From NCBI GenBank assembly GCA_023213395.1, contig CM041465.1:80359741-80423740 (forward strand): DNA of 64,000 bases. The letters are read 5' to 3'. Origin of the DNA: Cycas panzhihuaensis. Lineage: Eukaryota; Cycadophyta. The translations under genes were made by a program, and so were the position numbers. This document shows, piece by piece, positions 1-10,261 of this stretch. Under the pieces are notes generated by a model, which saw only the letters and a list, made by a program, of their open reading frames with translations, did no database searches and was not told the origin of the DNA. Each line of letters opens with the position of its first letter. The stretch's first letter is position 1.

Positions 1-1021
1 TCCATGTAGAGATGGAAGAATGGCAGCCTATCATGGCCTGCAATCCACGACCCTGGACCATTGATGGCGGCGGCGGTTCTTAAACACAAACGATGGAGAA
101 AGTATAGTTAATTGAAGTGATGGTGTCCTACAATCTTGATGGCAGCAACTCGATCCTTGGCATCCCTCTATAGCGCCTCATTCATGGCAGTCAAAGAAGA
201 CTCGAATTCGCTGACCTGCTTCATCAATGGTGGTCACCCTTTCTTCACGCTCACAGACCTACAACAAAGTACATCCATGGCAGCAACCCTTTTCTCCATC
301 GTCGACCTGCAAATATCCATGGCAGCCGATCGCAGACTTGCGATTCCTGCAATTCAATCATCGTAATACAAACTTGCAAATATCAAAGAATAATAGCGAC
401 GCCCCTTGTATCACATTCGAAACCCTAAAATATTAGGGCTAATGCGTGTTTTTTACGTATGGTGGATTTCAAATTTCATTGAAAAGGTTTTATTTTTTTT
501 TTTCAATTTGAAAACATGGAATTTAATTGTATTGCATAATAGTTTCAGGTCTGTCCAACCCCTCATCTCTTTAGCCCCGGTCACATGGTGGGCCTATATG
601 ACTAGCTGCCAGCTTATGAAGGGGGCTAGTCCCTATTTCATCATTTTCAGTATTATTAAGGAGTACTTGTCTTATTTTTTACTGTATCTTGAGATTCAGA
701 GGTCTGATTTCGATTACATACATTGCGTTGGATGCATGTAGAGACCTTTCATTTGACAGGTCATTTGAGACATTTTGGAGCTGTTTTCATGGAAAATTTT
801 AAGTTCAAAGTTACAAGTTCCTATTTATCTTCATTTTTTCTCAATTTCTTCAGGCACATATTGCATTTTTAAGGCTTCTTGATGTAATGTACCCTAAATG
901 GGGGGGATGACATGTACTATGGACTTCTTTTTAGCTCTTGAAGAACCCATTGTGATCATATTGTACTTCATTTATGAGAGAGAGTCACATGCGCTACACA
1001 AGTCACATATTATTTTTCAGT

Positions 1022-1219
1022 CATGTAAAAATTTCTAATGTCGGTTATTTTTGCCCATGGTGGTAAGTTGTTAGCCTAATGAGGCATCATGTAAAAATTT
1101 CTAATGCTGGTTATTTTTGCCTATGATGGCAAGTTGTTAGCCCAATGAGGCATCATGTAAAAATTTCTAATGCTGGTTATTTTTGCCCATTATGATAAGT
1201 TGTTAGCCTAATGAGGCAT
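1022..1219. repeat. Tandem repeat, 3 copies of 66 bp
   Basis: Copies start at 1022, 1088 and 1154, each opening with CATGTAAAAATTTCTAATG and closing with TTAGCC(C/T)AATGAGGCAT. They differ by a handful of substitutions and no obvious indels. Non-coding. Confidence 0.9.
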
Positions 1220-1334
1220 CTTTTTAGCCCATGTGGCATGTTTGAGGCCATAGTGCCATTGTATTTCTAGCCATTAGATTCCAAAGAAGTACTAGTCCTA
1301 TTGAGCAGGAGGTAGGACACACTTTTAGAAGTTA

Positions 1335-1850
1335 CTCTTGCCTACCATGTGCTTTATATATTTTTTTTCCTGCTTGCACTCCCATATGAGCAAGGGGTGG
1401 GACCTTATATAACTACTCTTGCCAGCTCCTGATTGCTCCATGTATACAAAGGGAGTTCCTACCCAACTGGTGGTTGCAGTGGCTGATAACCCATGCATTT
1501 CAGTAGATGGACTCCACTTTATATGCACTTCAGCAACTTTCATATTCAGTGCAATAGTGTTTATGATCCATCAAACTTTTGGAGACTCCTGCCATATGCC
1601 ATGTGCCATGTGTTTCTTATATATATTTTTTCCTACTTGCACTCCTGTATGAGCAAGGGGTGGGACCTTATACAGCTACTCTTACCAGCTCCTGATTGCT
1701 CCACGTATACAAAGGGAGTTCCTACCCAACTAGCAATTGCAGCAGTTGATAACCTATGCATTCTGGTAGATGGACTCCACTTCATATAGACTTCAGCAGC
1801 TTTCTTATTCAGTGCAGTAGCGGTTATGATCCAACAGCCTTTTGGAGACT
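1335..1850. repeat. Tandem duplication, 2 copies of about 262 bp
   Basis: Shared landmarks are offset by about 262 bp: TATATATTTTTT..CCT at 1356 and 1618, GAGCAAGGGGTGGGACC at about 1388 and 1651, and GTATACAAAGGGAGTTCC at about 1442 and 1706. The copies are visibly diverged. The small open frames spanning them are a by-product of the repeat. Confidence 0.85.
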
Positions 1851-1904
1851 TGAGCTTATCATTGAAGTGACGACATTTATGTAATTGACTATTATAGGGG
1901 GGAA

Positions 1905-2102
1905 TGTTGGGTGTAATACTTAATTCTATTAGCCTTATGTAAACTCTCTCTATCTTTTGTATTCTATATTAGAGTTGTGGGCCACCTTGATATGTGTGTC
2001 ACCTATAAGTAGTCCAATGGGGTTCTCTCTCTAGTGGTGAGGTTGTACTATAAGTATGTACTCTTATTTGTTCATAATTGAGTTTTGGCTAATTCTTCAA
2101 CA
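1905..2102 (+). repeat. LTR of family A, plus orientation
   Basis: Starts TGTTGGGTG after a purine run (ATAGGGGGGAA, 1894-1904) and ends TTCTTCAACA at 2102. The next bases, TGGTGTC, resemble the first bases of an initiator-Met PBS. Bases about 1920-2060 are clearly related, in opposite orientation, to the LTR at 4233-4546: both carry the phrases TGGTGAG.TTGTACTATAAGTATGTA and GGTTCTCTC. Having a PPT-like tract on one side and a PBS-like start on the other could mean a shared LTR of a tandem element, or chance. The ends are inferred; the family link is directly visible. Confidence 0.6.
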
Positions 2103-2180
2103 TGGTGTCTATTCTGTATATACTTCATCCTTTTGTTGCTCACCATTAGGGTTTGATATGCTTGTTACGTTACTAATCTT

Positions 2181-2183
<3 letters not shown>

Positions 2184-2258
<75 letters not shown>
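2184..2258. repeat. (AT)n microsatellite
   Basis: Uninterrupted AT dinucleotide run of about 75 bases. The open frame 2056-2346 that crosses it encodes a poly Tyr-Ile stretch and is an artefact of the repeat. Confidence 0.97.
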
Positions 2259-2260
<2 letters not shown>

Positions 2261-4217
2261 TTAAAGCTGCTAAAAAAATAAAGGTTATTTATTTATTTTA
2301 CTTTGAGCTAAATTTTCTATATCAAATTAGCTCCAAATATTATTAAGTGACCTGCCGAATCAAAGCTTTCTTAGTTACAGATCGAATGTAACTAATGAGA
2401 CTGAAAATAGAGTTTGTATGGTTAAGTTATTATTAAAACACTAATGATAACGCCTTGGAAATTTTAAAAATAGGGGCTTATCCCCTTTCATTGGCAAATA
2501 ATTGATCATATGGGCACTCCATATAACCAAGAGTTGATAAACTAGGGGGATTGGTAGACCTAAAATATTATTAAATCTGATTAAATTATTTTTTATAAAT
2601 GAAAAAAATTATTAATACCTTTGAATAAAATTTCACATCCATCAACATTTAAAAAAACATATCATATTATATCACATCTACTAAAATAAAAATATTTACT
2701 AGTAAAAAATAAAAGTCTAAATTATTAAGGTTTCACCATTTTCTTTTTACATCTTTGCACCAATATTCTTTTAGGTGACTACTATTTTTATGTTGTTGTA
2801 GGATCAGTGAAGGAAGTATTCGAGCAACATCCATGGCTTCATCTGCAAAGTTTAAATAGAGGTGGCAAGGTGGTTATCTTAGTGTTTAGGTTCTCTTTCT
2901 ACATGCATTATAGTTCATGGGTGATCTAGTCTCAAACCTCTATTTTCACAATACCTTTCTTGCTATTGATCTTGATCACATGTGTCTCTATGATAACCTT
3001 TAAAACTTTAAATTCTATATCGTGCAGACATCCTAGACTAGTTCTGTCTCCCTTGTTCTCTTCTTCAAAGCTATGCTTTTCTTCCTGATCCATTTGGGAA
3101 TGGTATTTTAAGAAATTACTTTGGGTAAAAATCAAGTGTAGGAGAGACTAAAAGGATGTATTGGATGATTTTCTCAATCTTTGCTTGAAACTTTGCATTC
3201 TCTATGTAGCTAATTGAAGAGAAATGAGCTCTAAAATAATATGAATGCATAGGAAAAATGAGGAAGGCAATGTAATATACCAATGCATTGACCTACTATT
3301 ATCATCATCATATGCATGAAAATTCTATCTAGATTTATACAGAACTTACAGCTTTTCTAGTTTCTCCAATTCTAAGGACATGTTCAACCCATGGTTGATG
3401 GGAAATTTGCTCTTCTTTTTAAAAAATTATTACATAAAACATAGGACAAAAGGCCACAAATATGTTTTTAAAGTTTTCCCTTTTTCATTTTTTTCACAAG
3501 GAGGCTACATATACATTTTGAATTGCACATCTTTCTTATTCATAGTCTGCTCGTTATAGTTTTTTTTCTTTTTTTATAAATATGGAGTCATTTTTAACCT
3601 TTGGATAACCAAAAAAATACCTTCAATTATTGTAAGAGATTCCATTATAATTTGCCCACTGGCATGCATGGACGTTGCTTTATACCAACTGCATATGCTC
3701 ATAAATGTGACCTTCATAATAATCATACATGCATATATTTATAGTGCCAAATATATGTAAACTATCCATTATTTTTGCTACAAAATAAATTTGTGACAAA
3801 CTGAAAATAGCCTCTTCTTTTAAATCAAAGCTCTGTAATAAACCTGTAAATTGCTTCAAAAAATAATCTTCAAACAACTTTCAAACTTCCTTTGAAATAA
3901 GATTTAAATAGTTCTATTTATAACTTTAAATAGCTTTAAAAAATACTCCAAAATGGCCTCACAATAACATCAAAATAGCCCCTTAAAATTTGAAATTTTG
4001 TGATGAAAAATGTCCCAAATACTTCAGCAAATAGTAATGATAACAACCCCTTAAAATGTGCATAAAGTACAATAGTAAATAACTTTAAAAAAACTTTCAA
4101 ATGGACAAAGATCAGGTCACTAATTTGATGCAAAATAGGTTCCTAAAATTACTTGATAAGGCTCTAAAAATTTACAAAAAATAGGCTCTAAAATGTTGCC
4201 CTTAAGGATTTAAACCT
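2259..4217. other. AT-rich sequence without recognisable genes
   Basis: I found no family motif on either strand. From about 3880 to 4200 the sequence is a loose string of degenerate phrases around CTTTAAAAA, AATAGGCTCTAAAA and AATAGCCCCTTAAAA. It lies directly inside the PBS of the minus-strand LTR at 4233, so the right part is probably the leader of that element. The opposite LTR and any coding part are not visible. Confidence 0.5.
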
Positions 4218-4232
4218 TGGGCTTTGATACCA
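4218..4232 (-). other. Primer-binding site of the family A element
   Basis: On the minus strand this reads TGGTATCAAAGCCCA, a near match to the initiator-Met tRNA complement (TGGTATCAGAGCC). It lies flush against the inner end of the LTR at 4233. Confidence 0.75.
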
Positions 4233-4546
4233 TGTTAAAAAAATAATGTGCTATGAGTACAAAGGATGAAAGTATGTGGTGAGTGAATGATATAATAATG
4301 AAGCACAAGAATAATAAAATATGTATAAGTTAATACAGAGATGGAAGACTAGTAAAACTTCTTATTAGAATGAAGAATGATATACATACTTATAGTACAA
4401 CTCACCACTTATGAGAGAACCCTTATTAGTCAATGTTGGAGGTGGAACACATCTCTATGTGACTCACAACCTCAAATATAAAATACAAATAAATGTAAAG
4501 AAAGTGTGAATGTGGATAATGATGTAATTAGATGTTATAACCAACA
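4233..4546 (-). repeat. LTR of family A, minus orientation (5' LTR by PBS position)
   Basis: Read on the minus strand it starts TGTTGGTTATAACATC and ends TTTTTTAACA, 314 bp, followed directly by the PBS. Its middle matches the plus-orientation LTR at 1905-2102. No partner LTR lies on the expected left side, so the element is truncated or the left part has been lost. Confidence 0.7.
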
Positions 4547-6119
4547 ATATAACTCATCATTCATTCATTATATCATAATAAAAATTAACATGATATAAGT
4601 TTCAAAACAAACTCAATCTTAATAAATCAGTAATATAATGAATCAAGCATCAACTAATGACTCCATATAATAACCAATAAATAATTCACGTATAAATCAA
4701 AGTCTATAAGTGATCAAGTAGTAACATATATCTAAATAAAGTGAGGGGGCCTAATTTTGGTGAAACGTTTACCCCCTTGACACTTAAGGCTCTTACTTTA
4801 GCATAGAAGTAGGATGGTAAAAGGTGGAAATGTGGAGTCAAAGGTGGAGGCATTCTAAATGTCATAAAAGAGAGATATAAATGATGTGATTATATACAAT
4901 GGGGTTCTTATAAAAACAACCTCAATTAGTATTGAACTCTAAAGAACCTAAGAAAAACCACTCTCAAACTAGGTCTCAACTATACTAATAAACTCAACCA
5001 ACGATGATACAAGGATGCCCATTAAGTGAATGGGGTTTACAAGGAAGTTGTTATCATAGTTTAACCTCATTAACAATACTTTAGAGAAGAGATCCCATGC
5101 AAAACTATAATAGGAAGGATTATCATCGTTCAGGCTCGTTAACAAATAACTTCTCAAAGCTAAAGACTACCATAGTTTAGGCTCATTAGTAGGTGACTTT
5201 TTTGGGGCATGATTATTGTAGTTTAGGCTCTTCCATAGATCAATTTTTAGAGTATATTGATTGAAATAAAAGTTATAAAGAAAGGATCTTTTAAACTATA
5301 AACATGCTTAGGGTTGGGTATGTTGGTCTCAAAGAAACTTTCTTATTCAAATGAAACTCATTCTTCATAGTAATAGTACAAGAGATTAATAATAAGAGTA
5401 AAAGTAAACATATGATGAGTGAATAACCCTAAACCATAACATATTTACATAATAGGAATAAATTGAATAAAGAAATTTTTAACTTTTTAGATGATATAGA
5501 TCCTTTTTATATAGAAAAGGAATGATTTAGTTTAATTATCACCATTGAGAGTTGGAGTAAGCATTTATTCTAGAACAAATTTGAGATTATATAGAGCTTT
5601 AGGGTAGCTTTGGAGAGTGATACTAGCACGAGAGAGTGTGGTCTTTGATGATGCATTAAGGGATGTGCTATCTAGGAAGTTTATAGTAGGAAATTTCTTT
5701 TTTATATGATTTTTGATTGAAAAATATAGTTTTCATAGATGAAAAACATGGGTGCAATACTAAAAACATGATTTTTAGCTTAAAATCATGATTTCTATAG
5801 TCTAATGGTTTTAAAAATTATATTTTTGTGCTAATAAATTATATTTTCAGATTGATAAATTGTGCTTTTCATTATGAAATCATGTTTTTCACTATAAAAT
5901 TACATTTTTGGTAAAATTTAGATTGATTAATAAAAATATAAAAAATAGAATGATAAATACCAAAACTAACCTACTTTAATCTGTTGTGATGTAGGCACTT
6001 AAGAGGATAGAGAATCAAGAGAATGAAGGATTGGTAATAGACACTTTTATAGGTTCTCTTTTAGTAGTTAATTGGTAGGTTTTAAGATGATATGGACTCA
6101 TTATAGCATGCTATTCCAT
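4547..6119. other. AT-rich decayed sequence, no gene
   Basis: No coding motif. Between about 5050 and 5250 there are four imperfect copies of a phrase like ATCATAGTTTAGGCTCATTA spaced 45-70 bases apart. The rest is low-complexity AT-rich DNA, such as alternations of ATGATTTT and AAAATCATG at 5700-5900. Confidence 0.5.
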
Positions 6120-7740
6120 CTAATTAATGATGGAATATGAGATGTGAGAGGATTTTATGAGTTGTTAGGTACTTCTAGATGGTGTATTCAGAGTCAGGGG
6201 GATAAGTGATATCAGGATCACTTCTCAAGATATAGAGAGGATTTATGGAGGGAATTAGCATGGGAGAGAGATTCAGCTGAATAAGGTGACTAATGAGTAG
6301 TCCTAAGATGCATGCAATTAGTAGCTAATAGTATTCATCAAATAGTTCAATCCCTATGGAGGGTTATTTAAGGTGATGACAACAGTAGATGGTATTTTAG
6401 TACTTAAGAAGATGATAGCATACATCATAGTATTTCATATTAATAGATTATAGAACTTCATGGGGGTCCCAACTTAGTGGATAGGAATCATTAAGTAGTG
6501 TGAGGTGGGGACTAGGATGAACTGACATCATTTTATCCTAGAGAGCATGAGCTTATAGTTATATCAAATTAGAAGACAAGGGCATATTGGTTTCTCTTAT
6601 AGTTCGATCTTAATATCTTATCTATATGATCACATACCATTGATGAGACCAACAAGAGTACTTGGTGAGCTCAACATCATAGATCTAAGGTTAAATAAGT
6701 AGTATATCTGATCATAGGTCCACAATAGGCTTAGGGTTATACTTAGGAGTACTCATAGTCCATTGTTGAGCAAGATGACAAGGAACTAGTTCATTCCTAA
6801 TCGTTATAATAGGATGCAGGTGTGAAGTGATGATGAGGCATATGGGGCTGAGAGAGTGAGTTATAGGGAGGCTACCTATTATACCTAGAGGTAGAGTGAG
6901 GGTGATAGGGGATAATACTTATTGACAAGGTGGTTGATGAGTAAAGAGAGAATTTAGTAATGAAGAGAGAGATAGAGATGAAGAGAGAGGAGGTAAGAGA
7001 GAAGTTAGTCTAGAGATAGGAGGAGTAACAAGGGAGTGAATCTCATACACAGAGTATAGATATAGGCTCAAGTGAGGGTTTTGGAGCCATAGTAGGTGGT
7101 GATAGAGGAGGAGGGGAAGAGGCTTCCCAAGAACTAGTAGAGAAAGTAACAACATAATTAGCAAGTATGTATACTATCTTATTTAAAAGAACTTTATTTC
7201 ATTGTTATATCTTTTCTATGGAAGTTGACTAATTATGGATCATTATCGGGATAGATAAGAAGACATTGATGCTTTCTAAGGTAAGGAGGGTCTTAGATAT
7301 TCTACATCCATATGCATCCACCTTAAAAGATCCTCTAATATGGCATGCAAATTATCAAGCTCTACTTGGATGTCATATCAAGTACTTTGGTCCAACTATA
7401 TGAGCACAGGACATGTATCATGATATAATGATACAATTAAGACTATGTGAGACTGAGATATGGTTAGTTGAGGATGAGTAATATCACCTTTAGAGGATGA
7501 CTATTTTATAGGTAGATGGATGGGTGACTCCTTCAGATAGCATGACCATTCAATAGGTGAGACAGAGGCCACATAAAAAAGAGTCTTCTCATGGCCATTC
7601 TAATGGTCAACATCAGGGAGGAGGATATAGTAGCTCTTGCTATCCTTCACAAGCATGAGCATGTCTCTATATAGGGAAAGGTTAAGGAGAGGGATAGGGG
7701 CTCCATGGGCATTTAGACTTGATAGTTTGTATAGTTATGA
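6120..7740 (+). pseudogene. Decayed long reading frame of unknown function, probably a retroelement accessory or gag-like ORF
   Basis: From about 6120 to 6900 one frame (including positions 6187-6189) gives protein-like sequence interrupted only by TAG/TGA/TAA codons, with phrases such as ITSQDIERIYG and GLFKVMTTVDGILVLKKM. After about 6900 the frame shifts by one and then stays open, apart from stops, to about 7740. That second part has an E/R/K-rich, probably coiled-coil segment (MKREIEMKREEVREKLV), the phrase WHANYQALLGCHIKYFGPT, and a His/Gly/Ser/Gln-rich tail near 7580-7650. Order: globular part, charged coiled coil, globular part, polar tail. I do not recognise the family. The N-terminal part loosely recalls the plant transposon-associated domains found in some gypsy elements, which is only a guess. 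No LTR or PBS could be tied to it. Confidence 0.5.
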
Positions 7741-7808
7741 TGATATATACATGCCTAGGGAAGTTATATGATTATGATTTTGTATATAGATGATGATGTA
7801 CTTGATTT

Positions 7809-7810
<2 letters not shown>

Positions 7811-7839
<29 letters not shown>

Positions 7840-7862
7840 TATATATATATATAGATATATAT
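7811..7862. repeat. (AT)n microsatellite, interrupted
   Basis: Mostly TA dinucleotides, interrupted by TCTATA and TAGATA. Confidence 0.95.
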
Positions 7863-8939
7863 GACACTATCATTTCTAACCTTGAAAGTTTTTGAATGTA
7901 TAGATAAAACTATTGACTCTAACATTATTTTCCCCCTTTTTCTTTTCCTATCTTGGGATGTATTCTTAAAACATATGCTTTATGTTATGATTAATGATAG
8001 AAAAAATGAAATTTTTTTTTTTTTTTTTAGATATTTACTTGATAGTTTCTACTCATTTTGGAGTGATAGTTTATACTTATTTTAGAGTGATGCCCCCAAC
8101 ATAAAACAAAAGTTACCTAAGATAGGTGCTTATAATATAAGATACTAATGAGTCAACTTTAGTACTATGATCACATGAGACATATTTTATAATAATTGAT
8201 GAAAAGAAAGATAACAATAGAAATTAAGAAGAGCGAACAGGATATATGCCAACCAATTAATAAACTACTACTTGAGAATCAAAATAAAGGTTAATGGGAC
8301 CATGACATGAATGCAATACATCTATCAAATCTCTTATGACTATAGTATATTCATCTTCAATATTAGTTGCTCTAGGTAGAAACAAATTAGTAGAGGTGAA
8401 AAGGTTTCCTGATTAGTCACAAAGCACCCATGCAATAACAAATAGTCTTGGGCTAGCCCTACTACCTCCATCAATTTATATATATTCAATGCCATGGTAA
8501 TAAAAGGAATAAAACTCAGAGACTAAGTGATCAATATGGGAAAGTAGTGAGAATCAATTAATAAGGAATTGGATATTATAAATAGGGAAGTAGTTTGAAC
8601 TAGAAAATAAGAAAGTGGGATCATGATTGGGATAATAACAAAGACAATAACAGTGTCATATAGGTTTCAATCATAATTAAGATCATGGTGAATCTAAGTA
8701 ATTGGATTTGAAGGCCATGATCGACACACCCAAATGAACCCAACCTAAATTAAGTATAGGTGCAAAAAATATACAAACAACTTTACTCAGTTTTTTTTTG
8801 TTTTCCCTTCTTTTTAATTTTTTTTTTTGCTTTCCTAATACTTATAAATAAATCATTCTATATGATGGTTTAGACAAGGGTCATGGTGAACCAAGCATTG
8901 TTAAACTTGCTTTTTAGAAGATACTTATTCATCATCTTG
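7863..8939. other. AT-rich spacer, nothing recognised
   Basis: Contains poly-T tracts (about 8011-8028 and 8800-8830) and no protein motif, LTR end or RNA gene that I can support. It may include the lost 5' end of copia element B, but nothing matches the B 3' LTR at 27413. Confidence 0.4.
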
Positions 8940-9264
8940 ACTACAATTATCATGTGATCTCTCTATAGAGATTATTATATTTTAAAATAAATTAAGTGCC
9001 AATGTTATCTTTAATATTAAATATCAATCAAAGATATGTATAACATTTAGTTTTTTTAGCATGTCAATTAATGACAATATTATTTTGAACATCAAGGGTG
9101 CTACTATATTGAAGTAAATGTGGGACATGGTTATGAAGTTATTTGAGCACAATGATGAAATAAGAGCCCTAAGCCTATAGAGTCACTTGTACATTTGGAA
9201 GATGAGTGGAAATATTATGGAACACGTGTAATATAAGGTCAATTTAGCATCAACTATTCATGAC
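8940..9264 (+). pseudogene. Copia element B, 5' fragment of gag (UBN2-type)
   Basis: In the plus strand around 9120-9240 the sequence reads as a copia gag middle section, with an opening tryptophan and phrases MKLFEHND and EIRALSL followed by a basic/aromatic stretch. This is the usual UBN2-type pattern of a Trp, a short helix and an L..L..M spacing. It stops at the insertion site of element C: bases 9260-9264 are ATGAC, the left target-site copy. The gag resembles its family again after 23731, where the segment around LLIYVLMSLSLPYKNL lies. Several stops and at least one frame change are present. Assignment rests on the pattern plus the continuation beyond the insertion; the N-terminus is not identifiable. 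Confidence 0.5.
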
Positions 9265-9488
9265 TATTGGAAAATCAAACCTGTAATAAGATAATATTCA
9301 TAAATAGAAACAAACACCTCCAAGATCGAATGGTACCCTTAAGGTACCTCAAATTGTATTAATAAAACATCCTTACAACAAATATTACATATGATACACT
9401 ATGTGTGTATTTATAATATGTTACACGATAGTGAGAGTGGGACCCACTTGTATGTGGGACAAAATAAATGTGCATTAATATTCCAACA
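9265..9488 (-). repeat. 3' LTR of element C
   Basis: 224 bp. On the plus strand it runs TATTGGAAAATC...TATTCCAACA. The opening TG is mutated to TA here but is intact in the partner at 23502. In the minus sense, TATAAATAC (plus 9408-9416) is a good TATA-box candidate. Confidence 0.92.
9408..9416 (-). promoter_or_regulatory. TATA-box candidate in the element C LTR
   Basis: Minus strand TATAAATAC, conserved at the corresponding place in the 23502-23725 copy. Confidence 0.45.
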
Positions 9489-9500
9489 CTCCCCCTTAAT
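9489..9500 (-). other. Polypurine tract of element C
   Basis: Minus strand reads ATTAAGGGGGAG directly before the LTR start TGTTGG. Confidence 0.8.
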
Positions 9501-9511
9501 GCACATTTGGG

Positions 9512-9925
9512 TCATTTGTATTTGCAATGCCTTATCCTTGGAAATGTCTTGAAGATGATGTCTTCAACTTGATCCTTACCTTCAATCTTATAGAGATATC
9601 TTTACTGTAGAATGGTGCCTTTAACTTGATTTTCATCTTCAATTCTATACTGATGCCTTTATAGGATGATGTCCTTAGCTTGATTTCCATCTTCCATTAT
9701 GTAGTGATGATGTTGTTGTAGCAACTCTAGTAAGTGCAAATCCTGATTCTTCATTGTGCCTGGTCTAGTCTGATTTTGATGTAGATCCTATAAGTAACAA
9801 TCTTCAAATATAACTTGTTTGTCATCATTATCCTGTATAAATTCTTGATCACCATGTAAAACAATGATTTCTTCAACCTTTAGAATAGAATCTTGATCAA
9901 CTTGCATACTCTTTGAACTTGAATC
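9512..9925 (-). pseudogene. Element C gag-like gene, C-terminal part with tandem coding repeats
   Basis: This is the 3' end of the frame that starts at 21780 on the minus strand; its stop is TGA at 9514-9512. When D and one copy of its GAATC duplication are removed, the frame joins at 14306-14372, and after removing E it joins on to 21136. The protein here is acidic and polar, and ends in three tandem units of about 18-19 residues related to YRIEDENQVKGTIL, encoded by the 55-bp repeats at 9554-9720. Four nonsense codons are visible inside (for example the units end in TAA or TAG). Copia gag proteins normally continue into a zinc knuckle and protease; neither is present. Confidence 0.7.
9554..9720 (-). 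repeat. Three tandem repeats of about 55 bp inside the element C coding region
   Basis: Units begin at 9554, 9610 and 9665 with G(A)ATG(A/G)TG(T/C)C and share AACTTGAT...CATCTTC. On the minus strand they encode the repeated acidic motif with core IED.NQ.K. Confidence 0.8.
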
Positions 9926-10248
9926 TATTAGAAAATGTGTCCATACCACCTAATGTAAAGTGGGCCTCCTATTCTTATGCCTAATTATGTGGAGGAATAT
10001 CCTCAATTTTGGTGACCTAATGGATGTAATTGTAATTATATTTGGCACTTTAGATCTATAAATATAGATCAAAGTCCATATTCATAATATATCATTTTGT
10101 CATAATGTGAATATTATTCACTTATGGGTTTTCACCTATAAGAGTTTCCCATGGCAATATGGTATCCCGTGTGATCTACTTCTGGTTGTTATCTACCTGA
10201 TGTGAAAGATCCTATCAACCTTGTTTGCTTTAGTTGCATTTTCTAACA
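9926..10248 (+). repeat. 5' LTR of element D
   Basis: 323 bp, TATTAGAAAATGTG...TTTTCTAACA (first TG mutated to TA). Contains a TATA candidate in the inverted repeat GATCTATA-AA-TATAGATC at 10053-10070, which is conserved at 14110-14127. Confidence 0.92.
10053..10070 (+). promoter_or_regulatory. TATA-box candidate within a perfect 8-bp inverted repeat
   Basis: GATCTATA and TATAGATC separated by AA. TATAAATA sits in the middle. The same 18 bases recur unchanged in the 3' LTR at 14110-14127. Confidence 0.5.
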
Positions 10249-10261
10249 TAGTATCAAAGTG
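10249..10261 (+). other. Primer-binding site of element D
   Basis: TAGTATCAAAGTG directly after the LTR CA, a degraded initiator-Met complement. Confidence 0.75.

Larger units (their letters stand above)
1..1904. other. Repeat-rich non-coding region, probably internal part of an old LTR element
   Basis: No convincing coding sequence. The first 340 bases are relatively GC-rich and repeatedly contain a CATGGCAGC-like core. A 66-bp triplication (1022-1219) and a 262-bp duplication (about 1335-1850) follow. The region ends with the purine run ATAGGGGGGAA, which abuts an LTR start at 1905 and would fit a polypurine tract. I infer this is the 3' internal part of a plus-strand retroelement that begins left of the window. 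The short open frames at 136-741 and 1419-1789 show no family motif and I do not call them genes. Confidence 0.45.

Noticed and set aside
2056-2346. 96-residue open frame with a hydrophobic start
   Set aside because: Built around the (AT)n microsatellite and the end of an LTR.
4218-4546. Pairing the LTRs at 1905-2102 and 4233-4546 as the ends of one element
   Set aside because: They are in opposite orientation and of different length, so they cannot be a 5'/3' pair.
6919-7164. Leu/Ser/Pro-rich minus-strand frame
   Set aside because: Antisense shadow of the charged coiled-coil part of the plus-strand decayed frame at 6120-7740.
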